From Roseomonas marmotae (GTDB lineage Bacteria > Pseudomonadota > Alphaproteobacteria > Acetobacterales > Acetobacteraceae): 64,000 nt of DNA. A program made the translations under genes and the position numbers. Below, piece by piece: positions 16,421 through 24,026 of the stretch. The notes beneath the pieces are model-generated. The model was not told where the DNA came from, did not search any database, and saw only the letters and a program-made list of their open reading frames with translations. The stretch covers positions 186,001-250,000 of the forward strand of contig NZ_CP061094.1 of the NCBI RefSeq assembly GCF_017654485.1, read 5' to 3'. Every line of letters starts with the position of its first letter. Position 1 is the first letter of the stretch.

Positions 16421-17238
16421 CCGGCCAGGTTCTGCTCCGCTACCTGCGCTGCCTCGACGGCATCGTGCGGCGGGAGGCATTGCGCTTCGTCAACCAGCGC
16501 GGGCGCTTCCTCTCGGCCCTGGTGCGCCCGCTGGTCTGGCTGGTGATCTTCGCCTCGGGCTTCCGCTTCGTCCTCGGCGTCTCGATCGTTCCTCCCTACG
16601 ACACCTACGTCATGTACGAGGAATATGTGGTGCCCGGACTCTGCGCGATGATCCTGCTGTTCCAGTCGATGCAGAGCAGCCTCTCCATGGTCTATGACCG
16701 CGAGATGGGCAGCATGCGGATGTTGCTGACCAGTCCGCTGCCGCGCTGGTGGCTGCTCGGCTGTAGGCTGCTGGCCGCGGTCCTGGTCGGCGTGCTGCAG
16801 GTCTATGTGTTTCTCGCCATCGCCTGGTTCTGGGAGGTCCGGCCGCCGCCGCTCGGCTATCTGCTGGTGCTGCCGGCGCTGGTCGCGGCGGGCATGATGC
16901 TGGGCGCGCTGGGGCTGCTGCTCTCCGCGCGCATCCGGCAGCTGGAGAATTTCGCGGGCGTGATGAACTTCGTGATCTTCCCGATGTTCTTCGCCTCATC
17001 GGCGCTTTATCCATTGTGGCGCGTGAAGGAGGCTAACCTGACTCTGTGGTATATCTGCGAGGCCAATCCCTTCACCCATGCGGTGGAGCTGATCCGCTTC
17101 GCCCTCTATGGCCGCTTCGACCCCGTCTCGGCGGCGGTGGTGGGTGCGGCGCTTCTGGTATTCGGGGCTCTCGCGGTCATGGCTTACGACCCGGCGCATG
17201 GCGCCATCGCGCGCCGCGGCGCACCGGCGGCGGCATGA
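16417..17238 (+). CDS. PQQ-associated ABC-2 type permease (PedC-like)
   Basis: The 273-residue membrane protein has about six hydrophobic segments and the ABC-2 family motif near LYPLWRV / NPFTHAVELIRFALYGR. It matches the permease next to PQQ-dependent alcohol oxidation genes (PedC family). With the ATPase it forms an ABC-2 transporter, possibly exporting a metallophore or a cofactor-related compound rather than importing the metal; direction is unknown. Coupled by ATGA to both neighbours. Confidence 0.9.
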   Translation: MTGQVLLRYLRCLDGIVRREALRFVNQRGRFLSALVRPLVWLVIFASGFRFVLGVSIVPPYDTYVMYEEYVVPGLCAMILLFQSMQSSLSMVYDREMGSMRMLLTSPLPRWWLLGCRLLAAVLVGVLQVYVFLAIAWFWEVRPPPLGYLLVLPALVAAGMMLGALGLLLSARIRQLENFAGVMNFVIFPMFFASSALYPLWRVKEANLTLWYICEANPFTHAVELIRFALYGRFDPVSAAVVGAALLVFGALAVMAYDPAHGAIARRGAPAAA

Positions 17239-17885
17239 TGGCCCGCTTCCTCACCGCAGGCGCCGTCCTGCTGGCCCTGGCCACCGGCGCCGGCACCGCG
17301 ATGGCGGCAGGCCCGGGCACGGACCCGGACTGGCCCTGCGTGCAACGGCTGGTGCCGGAGCTGAGCGCGGCCGCCGTGTGGTCCGGGCCGCCGCCGCCGC
17401 AGGGCGACGGCTGGCGGCAGGTGCCCGAGGTCGCCGATCTGGTGGCCCGCATCACGCCCATGGCGGTCGGGGAAGCCGCCGGGGTGCGGTCGATCCTTGA
17501 CTTCGCGGCGCCGCTCGATGCCGGGGCGCGCCGGCAGATGCTGCCGCTGGCCCTCTCGGGGACCCTGGCCGGGACCAACCAGGTGCGAAGCCAGGTGATC
17601 GAACGCATCAAGGCCTTCGCCCGGCGCCAGCGGGGGCTGGCGGAGATGGTGCAGCGCCTGACGGAGCAGCTCGACGTCTCAGATCAGGAAGGGGCGGGAC
17701 AGGCGGCGGCGGGCGAGGCCAAGGCCCGCCACGCCGAGCTGGAGCAGCGCGTTTTCTTCGCCACCAAGACCTTCCAGGATACCGAACGCACCTTGCGCTA
17801 CATCTGCGAGGTTCCCGTGCGGCTGGAGGCGCGCTTCGGCGCCTATGCGCGGGCGCTGGAGGGGGCCTTGCCGCCGCCGCCCTGA
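17235..17885 (+). CDS. Uncharacterised periplasmic protein of the PQQ-ABC operon
   Basis: The ATGA at 17235 overlaps the permease stop, and the start gives a signal peptide (FLTAGAVLLALATGAGTAMA). The 216-residue product is otherwise helical, with a charged segment RQRGLAEMVQRLTEQLDVSDQEGAG likely to be coiled coil (about 128-170). Two cysteines occur (DWPCVQRL and RYICEVP), placed to form a disulfide. I do not recognise a named domain. Its coupling to the ABC genes implies a part in the same transport or assembly process. Confidence 0.75.
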   Translation: MMARFLTAGAVLLALATGAGTAMAAGPGTDPDWPCVQRLVPELSAAAVWSGPPPPQGDGWRQVPEVADLVARITPMAVGEAAGVRSILDFAAPLDAGARRQMLPLALSGTLAGTNQVRSQVIERIKAFARRQRGLAEMVQRLTEQLDVSDQEGAGQAAAGEAKARHAELEQRVFFATKTFQDTERTLRYICEVPVRLEARFGAYARALEGALPPPP

Positions 17886-17903
17886 GCAGACGGCCGCCCC
17901 CGC

Positions 17904-18449
17904 TCAGGGCGCGCCGGGTGCCGGGTGCAGCGCCTCCGTGGGCAGGCCGGCGGCCTCCCAGCCATCGGTCCCCTCGGCGTACCAGTACACGGCGCGCCAG
18001 CCCCATGCCGCCACGCGCCGGGCGGCGTTCCAGCTCATCCAGCATTCCGCGAGGCAGTAGAAGACGATGGGGCTGTCCTGGTCGCCCCCGGTGGCCGCCA
18101 CGACATTGTCGCGCAGCCAGGCCTCCTGCGCCGACGAGATCCGGCCCCGGCCAACCTCCGGCAACCAGATGCTGCCGGGTATCCCGAGCCTCGGCGGCGG
18201 CCGCCAGAGGGTTTCGGCGGGCAGGCCCGCCGGGCGGCGCGCGGCTGGCAGCACGTCGAACCACCTTGCCCGGCCGCTGCGCCAGAGCGCCGCCGCCGCC
18301 ATGGTGTCCAGCGTGATGGCGCCGGGCGCCGAAGGCGGGGTGGGCGCCCGGTAGTCATCCATGCGGTAGCCATCGGGCACCGCCACCTCCGCGGCCCCCA
18401 CCGGAAGCGCCAGGGTGAGCAGCAGCGCCGCGAGGGCCGCGTATCTCAC
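17904..18449 (-). CDS. PQQ-dependent catabolism-associated CXXCW motif protein (rhodanese-like)
   Basis: The GTG at 18449 overlaps the xoxJ stop (GTGA) and gives a signal peptide (LAALLLTLALPVGA). The 181-residue protein has a rhodanese-like fold with the defining motif FYCLAECWMSWNAARR, in which two Cys flank three residues before Trp. Family members occur only with PQQ alcohol oxidation systems; the thiol pair suggests redox or metal handling in the periplasm but no activity is established. Last gene of the xoxF-G-J set. Confidence 0.87.
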   Translation of the reverse strand: MRYAALAALLLTLALPVGAAEVAVPDGYRMDDYRAPTPPSAPGAITLDTMAAAALWRSGRARWFDVLPAARRPAGLPAETLWRPPPRLGIPGSIWLPEVGRGRISSAQEAWLRDNVVAATGGDQDSPIVFYCLAECWMSWNAARRVAAWGWRAVYWYAEGTDGWEAAGLPTEALHPAPGAP

Positions 18450-19273
18450 GGCGTGACGGTGCTGATGCGCCCACTGGCGTCGAGCAGCGGCACGCCGAAT
18501 TCCCGCAGCACCGCCGTGATCTCGCCCTGGCGGTCGCGAATGGCGGCATTGATGCGGCGCCGCCACTGCGGCTCGTTGCCGCGCACCCCCATGGTGATGC
18601 GGTAATCCATGCGCGACGCGCCGGGCGCGCTGGGCAGGGCCCGCATTGTCAGGGGCAGATGCTGCACATGGATCTGATAGCCGGCGATCGGCCCCCAGAT
18701 CAGTGCCACGTCAAGCTCGCCCGCGGCCAGGTCGCGCAGCATCTGCGTTGCCGGCGCCTCAGCCCTGGTATCGACCATCAGGGCATAGGAACGGGTGCGG
18801 TCCAGCAATCCGGACCGCAGCAGGAGATCGACCGGCGGCGTGCGCGCGACGACCCCGAAGCGCAATGCGCGCTGCGCCGGGTCCGCGAAATCCTCCGGCG
18901 GGGGAGGGCGGTCGTTGCGGAACACGGCGACATAGGTGGTGTGGTAATAAGGATTGGTATTCTGCATCACCTCATCGCTGGCGACGGTGCCCATCACGAG
19001 GTCGCAGCGGCGCAGGCCGAGGGTATTGCGGACGAAGCCCTGCACCTGCGGAAAGAAGATGCTGCGCACGGGCAGGCCCAGCGCATCGCCCAGGATCTGC
19101 GCGATGCGGTTCTCGAATCCCTCGCCCCTGTCATTGGAGAAGGGCAGGTTCGCGGGGTCGGCGCAGACGCGCAACTCCTCCTGCGGTACAAGCTCGCCGG
19201 TCTGGGCGCGGGCCGCCATCGGCGGAAGCGCCGCCGCCAGAGCGAACAGGATGAGCCAGATGCCGGCCCGCAT
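18446..19273 (-). CDS. xoxJ: XoxJ/MxaJ-like periplasmic binding protein
   Basis: The 275-residue protein has a signal peptide and the family opening VCADPANLPFSNDRGEGFENRIA, typical of XoxJ/MxaJ, which look like solute-binding proteins but help activate methanol dehydrogenase. Later it carries FFPQVQGFVRNTLGLRRCDLVMG. The ATG at 19273 is used; a TTG at 19279 overlapping the xoxG stop is possible. It follows xoxF and xoxG in the same direction, the canonical xoxFGJ order. Confidence 0.9.
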   Translation of the reverse strand: MRAGIWLILFALAAALPPMAARAQTGELVPQEELRVCADPANLPFSNDRGEGFENRIAQILGDALGLPVRSIFFPQVQGFVRNTLGLRRCDLVMGTVASDEVMQNTNPYYHTTYVAVFRNDRPPPPEDFADPAQRALRFGVVARTPPVDLLLRSGLLDRTRSYALMVDTRAEAPATQMLRDLAAGELDVALIWGPIAGYQIHVQHLPLTMRALPSAPGASRMDYRITMGVRGNEPQWRRRINAAIRDRQGEITAVLREFGVPLLDASGRISTVTP

Positions 19274-19275
19274 CC

Positions 19276-19701
19276 TCAATTGGCCATCCGCTGCGGCCGG
19301 CCCCGGCCCAGCGCGCCGTCGGAGCGCGCTTTCAGGTAGCCGTAGATATCTTCTATATAGAGGACCACATCCTCGACCTGACCGAAGGGCGGCATGACAT
19401 TCTGCTGTGACGTGGTCACGTTCTGCCTGCCGTTGATCACCACTTCGCTGAACTGCTCATGCGTCAGGTGCTTCAGCGATTCGAGCAGGTTGGGGGCGAA
19501 GCTGCTGCCGGCGCCATCCTGGCCGTGGCAGCGCTCGCAGGAATTTCCGTAGCGGCGGTAGCCGTTATAGGTGGCCCGGTCCACGCGACCGTCCTCGATC
19601 TTGTAGGGCGCCTCCTCAGGCGCCGCGGCGGGTTGCTGTGCGGCGGCGGGAAGGCCGGCAACGCAGCAAACCGCTGCGGCGAGCACTCGTAAAAACCTCA
19701 T
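19276..19701 (-). CDS. xoxG: XoxG-type cytochrome c, electron acceptor of XoxF
   Basis: ATG at 19701 is preferred over 19716 because GGAG precedes it by nine bases and it starts a signal peptide (VLAAAVCCVAGLPAAA). The 141-residue protein has one haem motif CERCHG and a candidate axial Met in NVMPPFG. It matches the methanol-metabolism cytochrome family (XoxG/cytochrome cL). It would take electrons from PQQH2 in XoxF. A perfect hairpin lies between it and xoxF. Confidence 0.9.
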   Translation of the reverse strand: MRFLRVLAAAVCCVAGLPAAAQQPAAAPEEAPYKIEDGRVDRATYNGYRRYGNSCERCHGQDGAGSSFAPNLLESLKHLTHEQFSEVVINGRQNVTTSQQNVMPPFGQVEDVVLYIEDIYGYLKARSDGALGRGRPQRMAN

Positions 19702-19733
19702 ACGTGGCGTCTCCATCCGGTTCCGGAACGCAA

Positions 19734-19760
19734 CGGGCCGGCCCTGCTGGAGCCGGCCCG
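19734..19760 (-). terminator. Hairpin between xoxF and xoxG
   Basis: CGGGCCGGC (19734-19742) pairs perfectly with GCCGGCCCG (19752-19760) around a nine-base loop, just after the xoxF stop in the direction of transcription. No T-run follows, so it may be a partial terminator or 3' stabiliser that lets xoxF mRNA exceed xoxG mRNA. Confidence 0.65.
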
Positions 19761-19790
19761 TGTCACTGTCAGGCGCTTGGCGGCCTGTTG

Positions 19791-21575
19791 TCAGTCTGGC
19801 AGCGCGAAGACGGTCAGCACGCCGCCGAGCTGGGTGTAGTTGGACAGCGACCTGTAGGCGCCGACGGCACCCAGGCCTTCCTGGTCGCCCTGCAGGCCGG
19901 CAGCCATACCGATGCCAGCCCAGCCACCGACGCCGGAGAGCACGCCGATGTACTGCTTGCCGTTATGGGTATAGGTATTGACGTTGCCGATGATGCCGGA
20001 GGGGGTGCGGTAGCTGAACAGCTCCTTCCCGTCGCGGCTGTCGACAGCCTTCAGGTGGCCTTCCAGCGTGCCGTAGAAGACAATGTCCCCCGCGGTAGCC
20101 AATGCGCCCGACCAGACGGAGAAGCGTTCCGGCTTGGACCAGACGATCTTTCCGGTGCCGGCGTCCCAGGCGATGAAGTTGCCCATGTGGTCCGCGCCCT
20201 TCGGCGGGAACATGGACACGGTGGCGCCGACATAGGGCTGGCCGGCGGTGTAGGACACGCGGAACGGCTCGTAATCCATGCAGACATGGTTGGTCGGCAC
20301 GTAGAAGATGTTCGTGCGTGGCGAGAAGGCGGCCGGCTGCTGGTCCTTCGTGCCCAATGCTGCCGGGCAGATGTTCTGCGTGTTCTCGTCCTCGCCGCCC
20401 TGGCGGGTGGAGTATTCACGCACGACCTGCGGACGGCCGGTCGCCATATCGACCTTGGTGGCCCAGTTCACCGCCGGGTCGAACTTCTCGGCCACCAGCA
20501 GCTCACCGGTTTCCCGGTTCAGGGTATAGGCGAAGCCGTTGCGGTCGAAATGCACCAGCGCCTTCACGGGCTGGCCGCGCACCGGGATGTCGGCGAGGAT
20601 CATCTCGTTGACGCCGTCATAGTCCCATTCGTCATGCGGCGTCATCTGATAGACCCAGCGCGCCATGCCGGTATCGGCATCGCGGGCGAAGATGGTCATC
20701 GACCACCGGTTGTCGCCGGGGCGCTGCACCGGGTTCCAGGTGCCGGGATTGCCGGTGCCGTAATAGACGAGGTTCAGCTCGGGGTCATAGGAATACCAGC
20801 CCCAGGTCGTGCCGCCGCCGATCTTCCACTGGTCGCCTTCCCAGCTTTGGAGCGAGCTGTTCGCGCCGATCGGCTTTCCCAGATGCGTGGTTTTCTGAGG
20901 GTCGACCAGCAGCTCGTTATCAGGGCCCACCGAGTAGCCGCGCCAGGCCATCGAGCCGTCTTTGAGGTTATAGGCCGTGATATGGCCGCGCACGCCGAAC
21001 TCGCCGCCGCTGATGCCGACGAGCACCTTGTCGCCGAAGACCATCGGCGCGGCGGTCATGCTCTCGCCCTTGCCGGGATCGCCGTTGACGACGCTCCAGA
21101 CCACGTTGCCGGTCTTGGCGTCCAGCGCCACCAGCTTCGCATCGGCCTGCGCCAGCAGGATCTTGCCGTCACCATAGGCGACGCCGCGGTTGACGGTGTC
21201 GCAGCACATGACAGCGATGACGCTGGGGTCCTGCGTGGGCTCGTAGCGCCAGATGACGCGGCCCGGCTCCTTCAGGTCGAGGGCGATGACGCGGTTGGGG
21301 AAGGGCGTGTTGATATACATCACGTCGCCCAGCACCAGGGGCCCGCCCTCATGCCCGCGCAGGACACCGGTGGAGAAGCTCCAGGTGGCCTGCAGCTTTC
21401 CCACGTTGTCGCGGTTGATCTGGTTGAGTTCGCTATAGCGGTGGTTGGCGTAATTGCCGGTTGGCATGACCCACTGGTTGGGATCACGCTGTAGCCTGAG
21501 CAGCTCCTCATTGGCGCTGGCACCGCCGATGCAAAGCCCAAGCAACGCTGTTGAGACAGCGATTATCCTGAACAT
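19791..21575 (-). CDS. xoxF: Lanthanide-dependent methanol dehydrogenase XoxF
   Basis: The ATG at 21575 is preceded by GGAAGG six bases away and starts a signal peptide ([13 protein letters not shown]). The 594-residue precursor is a PQQ eight-bladed propeller with the vicinal disulfide CC at 124-125, metal ligands Glu192 (GGEFGVRG) and Asn276 (GTGNPGTWN), the catalytic Asp318 and, two residues on, Asp320 in [10 protein letters not shown]. Asp at this last position replaces Ala of calcium-type MxaF and marks lanthanide-dependent enzymes. It oxidises methanol (and formaldehyde) in the periplasm and passes electrons to XoxG. No mxaF or mxaI is present in the window. Confidence 0.97.
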   Translation of the reverse strand: MFRIIAVSTALLGLCIGGASANEELLRLQRDPNQWVMPTGNYANHRYSELNQINRDNVGKLQATWSFSTGVLRGHEGGPLVLGDVMYINTPFPNRVIALDLKEPGRVIWRYEPTQDPSVIAVMCCDTVNRGVAYGDGKILLAQADAKLVALDAKTGNVVWSVVNGDPGKGESMTAAPMVFGDKVLVGISGGEFGVRGHITAYNLKDGSMAWRGYSVGPDNELLVDPQKTTHLGKPIGANSSLQSWEGDQWKIGGGTTWGWYSYDPELNLVYYGTGNPGTWNPVQRPGDNRWSMTIFARDADTGMARWVYQMTPHDEWDYDGVNEMILADIPVRGQPVKALVHFDRNGFAYTLNRETGELLVAEKFDPAVNWATKVDMATGRPQVVREYSTRQGGEDENTQNICPAALGTKDQQPAAFSPRTNIFYVPTNHVCMDYEPFRVSYTAGQPYVGATVSMFPPKGADHMGNFIAWDAGTGKIVWSKPERFSVWSGALATAGDIVFYGTLEGHLKAVDSRDGKELFSYRTPSGIIGNVNTYTHNGKQYIGVLSGVGGWAGIGMAAGLQGDQEGLGAVGAYRSLSNYTQLGGVLTVFALPD

Positions 21576-21833
21576 GACCGCCCTTCCGTTCTTGCCGGCC
21601 ACCAACAAGTGCCGTCCGGCTCTTCTTCTCAGGATTGGGCGATCAGTGCTCCGCGGCAGATGGCATGGTCACCCGCGCGTTGAGCCGGATTGTTCGCCCG
21701 GTAGAATGCTATTGCGGTTTTCCCCGTAGCAGCAACTATAAATTCGTGTGCTGGGCTGTTCTGACCGTTGCTTGATCTGCATCCGGATTTCGCCTCGCGT
21801 TATTCCCTCGTGGAAGCAGCGATGTCCGTCAGA

Positions 21834-22037
21834 TCAGATGGGCGTCTGCCGTGCCTCCGCCGGCTGGCAGCGCCATTTCGCGACGCGGTAGGCGGGGTGC
21901 TGCTCGGCCCATTTCGCGACCTGGAACTGTGCCTGCGTCATGCAGGCCAGCAGGGACGGGCCGGCGAATTCCGGCCATTCCTCCCGGCAGGAGTTCGGGG
22001 AGGACAGCAGGCAGACTGTCAGTACCAGTTCGATCAT
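21834..22037 (-). CDS. Small conserved hypothetical protein
   Basis: This 67-residue product, MIELVLTVCLLSSPNSC and onwards, has a hydrophobic start, four cysteines (LTVCLL, NSCREE, LACMTQ, RWRCQP) and an Ala/Gln/Trp helix (AQFQVAKWAEQHP). Small proteins with this pattern recur in Alphaproteobacteria, which supports a real gene, but the function is unknown. A short signal peptide or membrane anchor is likely. It lies upstream of xoxF in the same direction but over 250 bases away, so it is probably transcribed separately. Confidence 0.6.
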   Translation of the reverse strand: MIELVLTVCLLSSPNSCREEWPEFAGPSLLACMTQAQFQVAKWAEQHPAYRVAKWRCQPAEARQTPI

Positions 22038-22197
22038 CGTCGCGCGCCTTCACGGAGGAATGAGTGGCCTGGATCCGGGGCCGGGCGGGGTGGCATCCCG
22101 CAATGCCGGATTGTGCATGCCGGTCCGAAGATCCTTATAACAATAAGGCTGAGCAGGAAGATGCGGAGTCTCGGCACCGCAACGGGAGGAACACATC

Positions 22198-22872
22198 ATG
22201 GTGCAGATCAGCCGCCGGGCGGTCATGCTGCTGGGGATGCTGCTGGGGCCGCCGCTGGCGCATGCGGCGGAGGCGCCGCCGCCGCTGAGCCCGGCCCAGA
22301 TCGCCTTGTTCGAGACGCCGCATCTGGCCCGCATCACGGACCCGCTCAGGCTCGACTACACCTTCCGCCGTGAGGAGGCCGGGCACCCGGCGGTCACGGA
22401 CCAGATCTCGCTGGATATCCGCCGTATCCGCGATGATGGCCGCCACGATGTCTACGCGGATTTCCTGACGGGAGAGCGGCACATCGCCTATCCTCCCGCC
22501 ATGGGCTTCCTGGGAAATCCCCTGCTGATCTTCGCCCTCGACCGGGACACCCGTGAATTGTCGGCCGCGACGGGAGGATCGCGGAACTGGTTCCGCGGGC
22601 GCTTCCGCGCCGCGCTGCTGGACGGGGCCACGCTGCGGCAGGGCCCGGTGGCCGCTGCCGGGCAGCCTGCGCCGGTCGAGGCCACGACGGTGGAGGTGAC
22701 GCCGTTCCAGAACGAGAAGCGCGCGGGCCGGTTCCAGTCGCTGCGCTATGTCTTCATCCTGTCCGAGGCCGTTCCGGGCGGCATCGTGGAAATACGGAGC
22801 GCGGTCCCGGACGGGCCCGATGGACCGGCCATCACGGAAAGCATCACCTTCAGCGGCGCTCGCGCGCCATGA
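22198..22872 (+). CDS. Uncharacterised exported protein near xoxF
   Basis: The 224-residue protein has a signal peptide with an Arg-Arg pair (SRRAVMLLGMLLGPPLAHA) and a beta-rich body (LRLDYTFRREEAG, VYADFLTGERHIAYPPA). I do not recognise a named domain. The preceding sequence has GGGAGGA shortly before the ATG. It overlaps the next gene by ATGA, so the two are translated together and probably act together in the periplasm. The position between xoxF and the cytochrome/PqqD genes suggests a part in methanol oxidation, unproven. Confidence 0.75.
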   Translation: MVQISRRAVMLLGMLLGPPLAHAAEAPPPLSPAQIALFETPHLARITDPLRLDYTFRREEAGHPAVTDQISLDIRRIRDDGRHDVYADFLTGERHIAYPPAMGFLGNPLLIFALDRDTRELSAATGGSRNWFRGRFRAALLDGATLRQGPVAAAGQPAPVEATTVEVTPFQNEKRAGRFQSLRYVFILSEAVPGGIVEIRSAVPDGPDGPAITESITFSGARAP

Positions 22873-23204
22873 GGGCGGCCCGCGTCATCCTCGCCGCCCT
22901 CCTGCTGCTTCCGGCGGCGGCCCTGGCCAACGACTACCCGACCGCCGTGCGCGCCGATTACGTGCTGGGCTGCATGGCCTCGAACGGCAATACGCGGCTT
23001 GCGCTGGAGAAATGCGCGTGCGCGATCGATGCCATCGCCGAGCAGCTCCCCTTCTCCCATTATGAGCAGGCCGAGACGGCGCTTCGCATGCAGGCGGTCC
23101 CGATGGGCGAGCGGGGCGCCATCTTCCGCGATCCGCCGGAGGTCCGCCGCGCCGTGGAGGCATTGCGGCAGGCCCAGGCGGAAGCGACACTCCGCTGCTT
23201 CTAG
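22869..23204 (+). CDS. Small exported cysteine-containing protein near xoxF
   Basis: The 111-residue protein has a signal peptide (ILAALLLLPAAALA) and a helical body with Cys35, Cys49, Cys51 and Cys110; the core is LEKCACAIDAIAEQLPFSHYEQAET. The CxC and the spacing suggest two disulfides or metal binding. I do not recognise a named function; similar small proteins occur near PQQ alcohol dehydrogenase genes. It is coupled to the previous gene by ATGA and ends just before a strong hairpin terminator. Confidence 0.75.
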   Translation: MRAARVILAALLLLPAAALANDYPTAVRADYVLGCMASNGNTRLALEKCACAIDAIAEQLPFSHYEQAETALRMQAVPMGERGAIFRDPPEVRRAVEALRQAQAEATLRCF

Positions 23205-23211
23205 CGGACAG

Positions 23212-23243
23212 GGCCCGGTCAGGCCGGATCACCTGACCGGGCC
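23212..23243. terminator. Bidirectional hairpin terminator
   Basis: GGCCCGGTCAGG (23212-23223) pairs perfectly with CCTGACCGGGCC (23232-23243) around an eight-base loop, between the convergent small exported protein and cytochrome c genes. Confidence 0.8.
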
Positions 23244-23264
23244 GGGCGGAAGGGAGAGGCCTTC

Positions 23265-23660
23265 CTACTTCAAGGTGCCGAGATAGGCGATCACGTCACT
23301 CCTCTGCTTGGCATCCTTAAGCCCGGCATAGATCATGCGTGCGCCCGGGATATAGCCGCGCGGGTCCGTCAGATAGCTGTCCAGCGTGGCGGCGTCCCAG
23401 GTCTTGTCGGACTCCTTCATGGCGGGGGAGTAGTTGAACTTCGGCACTTGCGCCGCATGGCTGCCGAATACTCCCGCCAGGCTGGGGCCGACCTTGTTCT
23501 GTCCGGCCTGCGCTGAATGGCAGGCGCCGCACTGGCGGGTGAAAACGGTCTTTCCTGCCTCCGCGTCGCCGGCCTGTGCCTCCTGCGCGGAGGCCGAAGC
23601 GGCAGCCAGCAAGACGAATGTCAGCATCATCGGCCCAGTGAAGCCCAGCACACTCCGCAT
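23265..23660 (-). CDS. Class I c-type cytochrome
   Basis: The 131-residue protein has a signal peptide (LTFVLLAAASASA), a haem motif CGACHS and the axial Met in GARMIYAGL, typical of soluble cytochrome c2/c550 proteins. The KVGPSLAGVFG and FNYSPAMKES segments match that class. It probably carries electrons onward from XoxG to a terminal oxidase. It runs in the same direction as pqqD and the fdh operon upstream, 84 bases after pqqD, so it may be their last gene or have its own promoter. Confidence 0.9.
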   Translation of the reverse strand: MRSVLGFTGPMMLTFVLLAAASASAQEAQAGDAEAGKTVFTRQCGACHSAQAGQNKVGPSLAGVFGSHAAQVPKFNYSPAMKESDKTWDAATLDSYLTDPRGYIPGARMIYAGLKDAKQRSDVIAYLGTLK

Positions 23661-23744
23661 CCCGTCATTCTCCTCTCTTTTGTCCTGCCGTTGCAGTGGC
23701 AGGCTTGAACTTATCGTGCCGCATCCTGTTCGCCGGGCGCGGCG

Positions 23745-24026
23745 TCATGCCAGGACGACAACCCCCTTGTCCGAAAGCTCCTGCAGCAGGGGCAGGATAT
23801 CGGCCTCGATGACCGCCTGCGGCGCGGCGTAGCGGGCGGCAAGCTCCTCGGCGATCTGCGTCACGCTGCGGGTGCCGTCGAGCAGGCGCAGCACCTCGAG
23901 CGCCGTCTGGTCCGGGACGAACATCCGCTCCGGCGCCAGGACCACCCAGCGATCGCGGGCGGTATCGTGCCGCAGCCTCGACCCACGTCCGAGGCGCAGC
24001 CGGCTCTGCGGTTCCAGGGCCGTCAT
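23745..24026 (-). CDS. pqqD: PQQ biosynthesis peptide chaperone PqqD
   Basis: The 93-residue winged-helix protein has the family pattern LRLGRGSRLRHD, RWVVLAPERMF and IAEELAARYAAP. PqqD (RRE domain) binds PqqA and delivers it to PqqE. Its start overlaps the fdh1A stop by ATGA, so it is the terminal gene of the frmA-fdh1B-fdh1A operon rather than part of a pqq operon. This makes PQQ synthesis partly co-expressed with formaldehyde and formate oxidation. Confidence 0.94.
   Translation of the reverse strand: MTALEPQSRLRLGRGSRLRHDTARDRWVVLAPERMFVPDQTALEVLRLLDGTRSVTQIAEELAARYAAPQAVIEADILPLLQELSDKGVVVLA

Noticed and set aside
19638..21494. A 618-codon plus-strand frame opposite xoxF
   Set aside because: Antisense to xoxF with no domain and no ribosome-binding site.
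21576..21833. Promoter for xoxF
   Set aside because: A minus-strand TATAGT (21735-21740) could be a -10 element, but the matching -35 (CAGAAC) is poor, so I do not call it.
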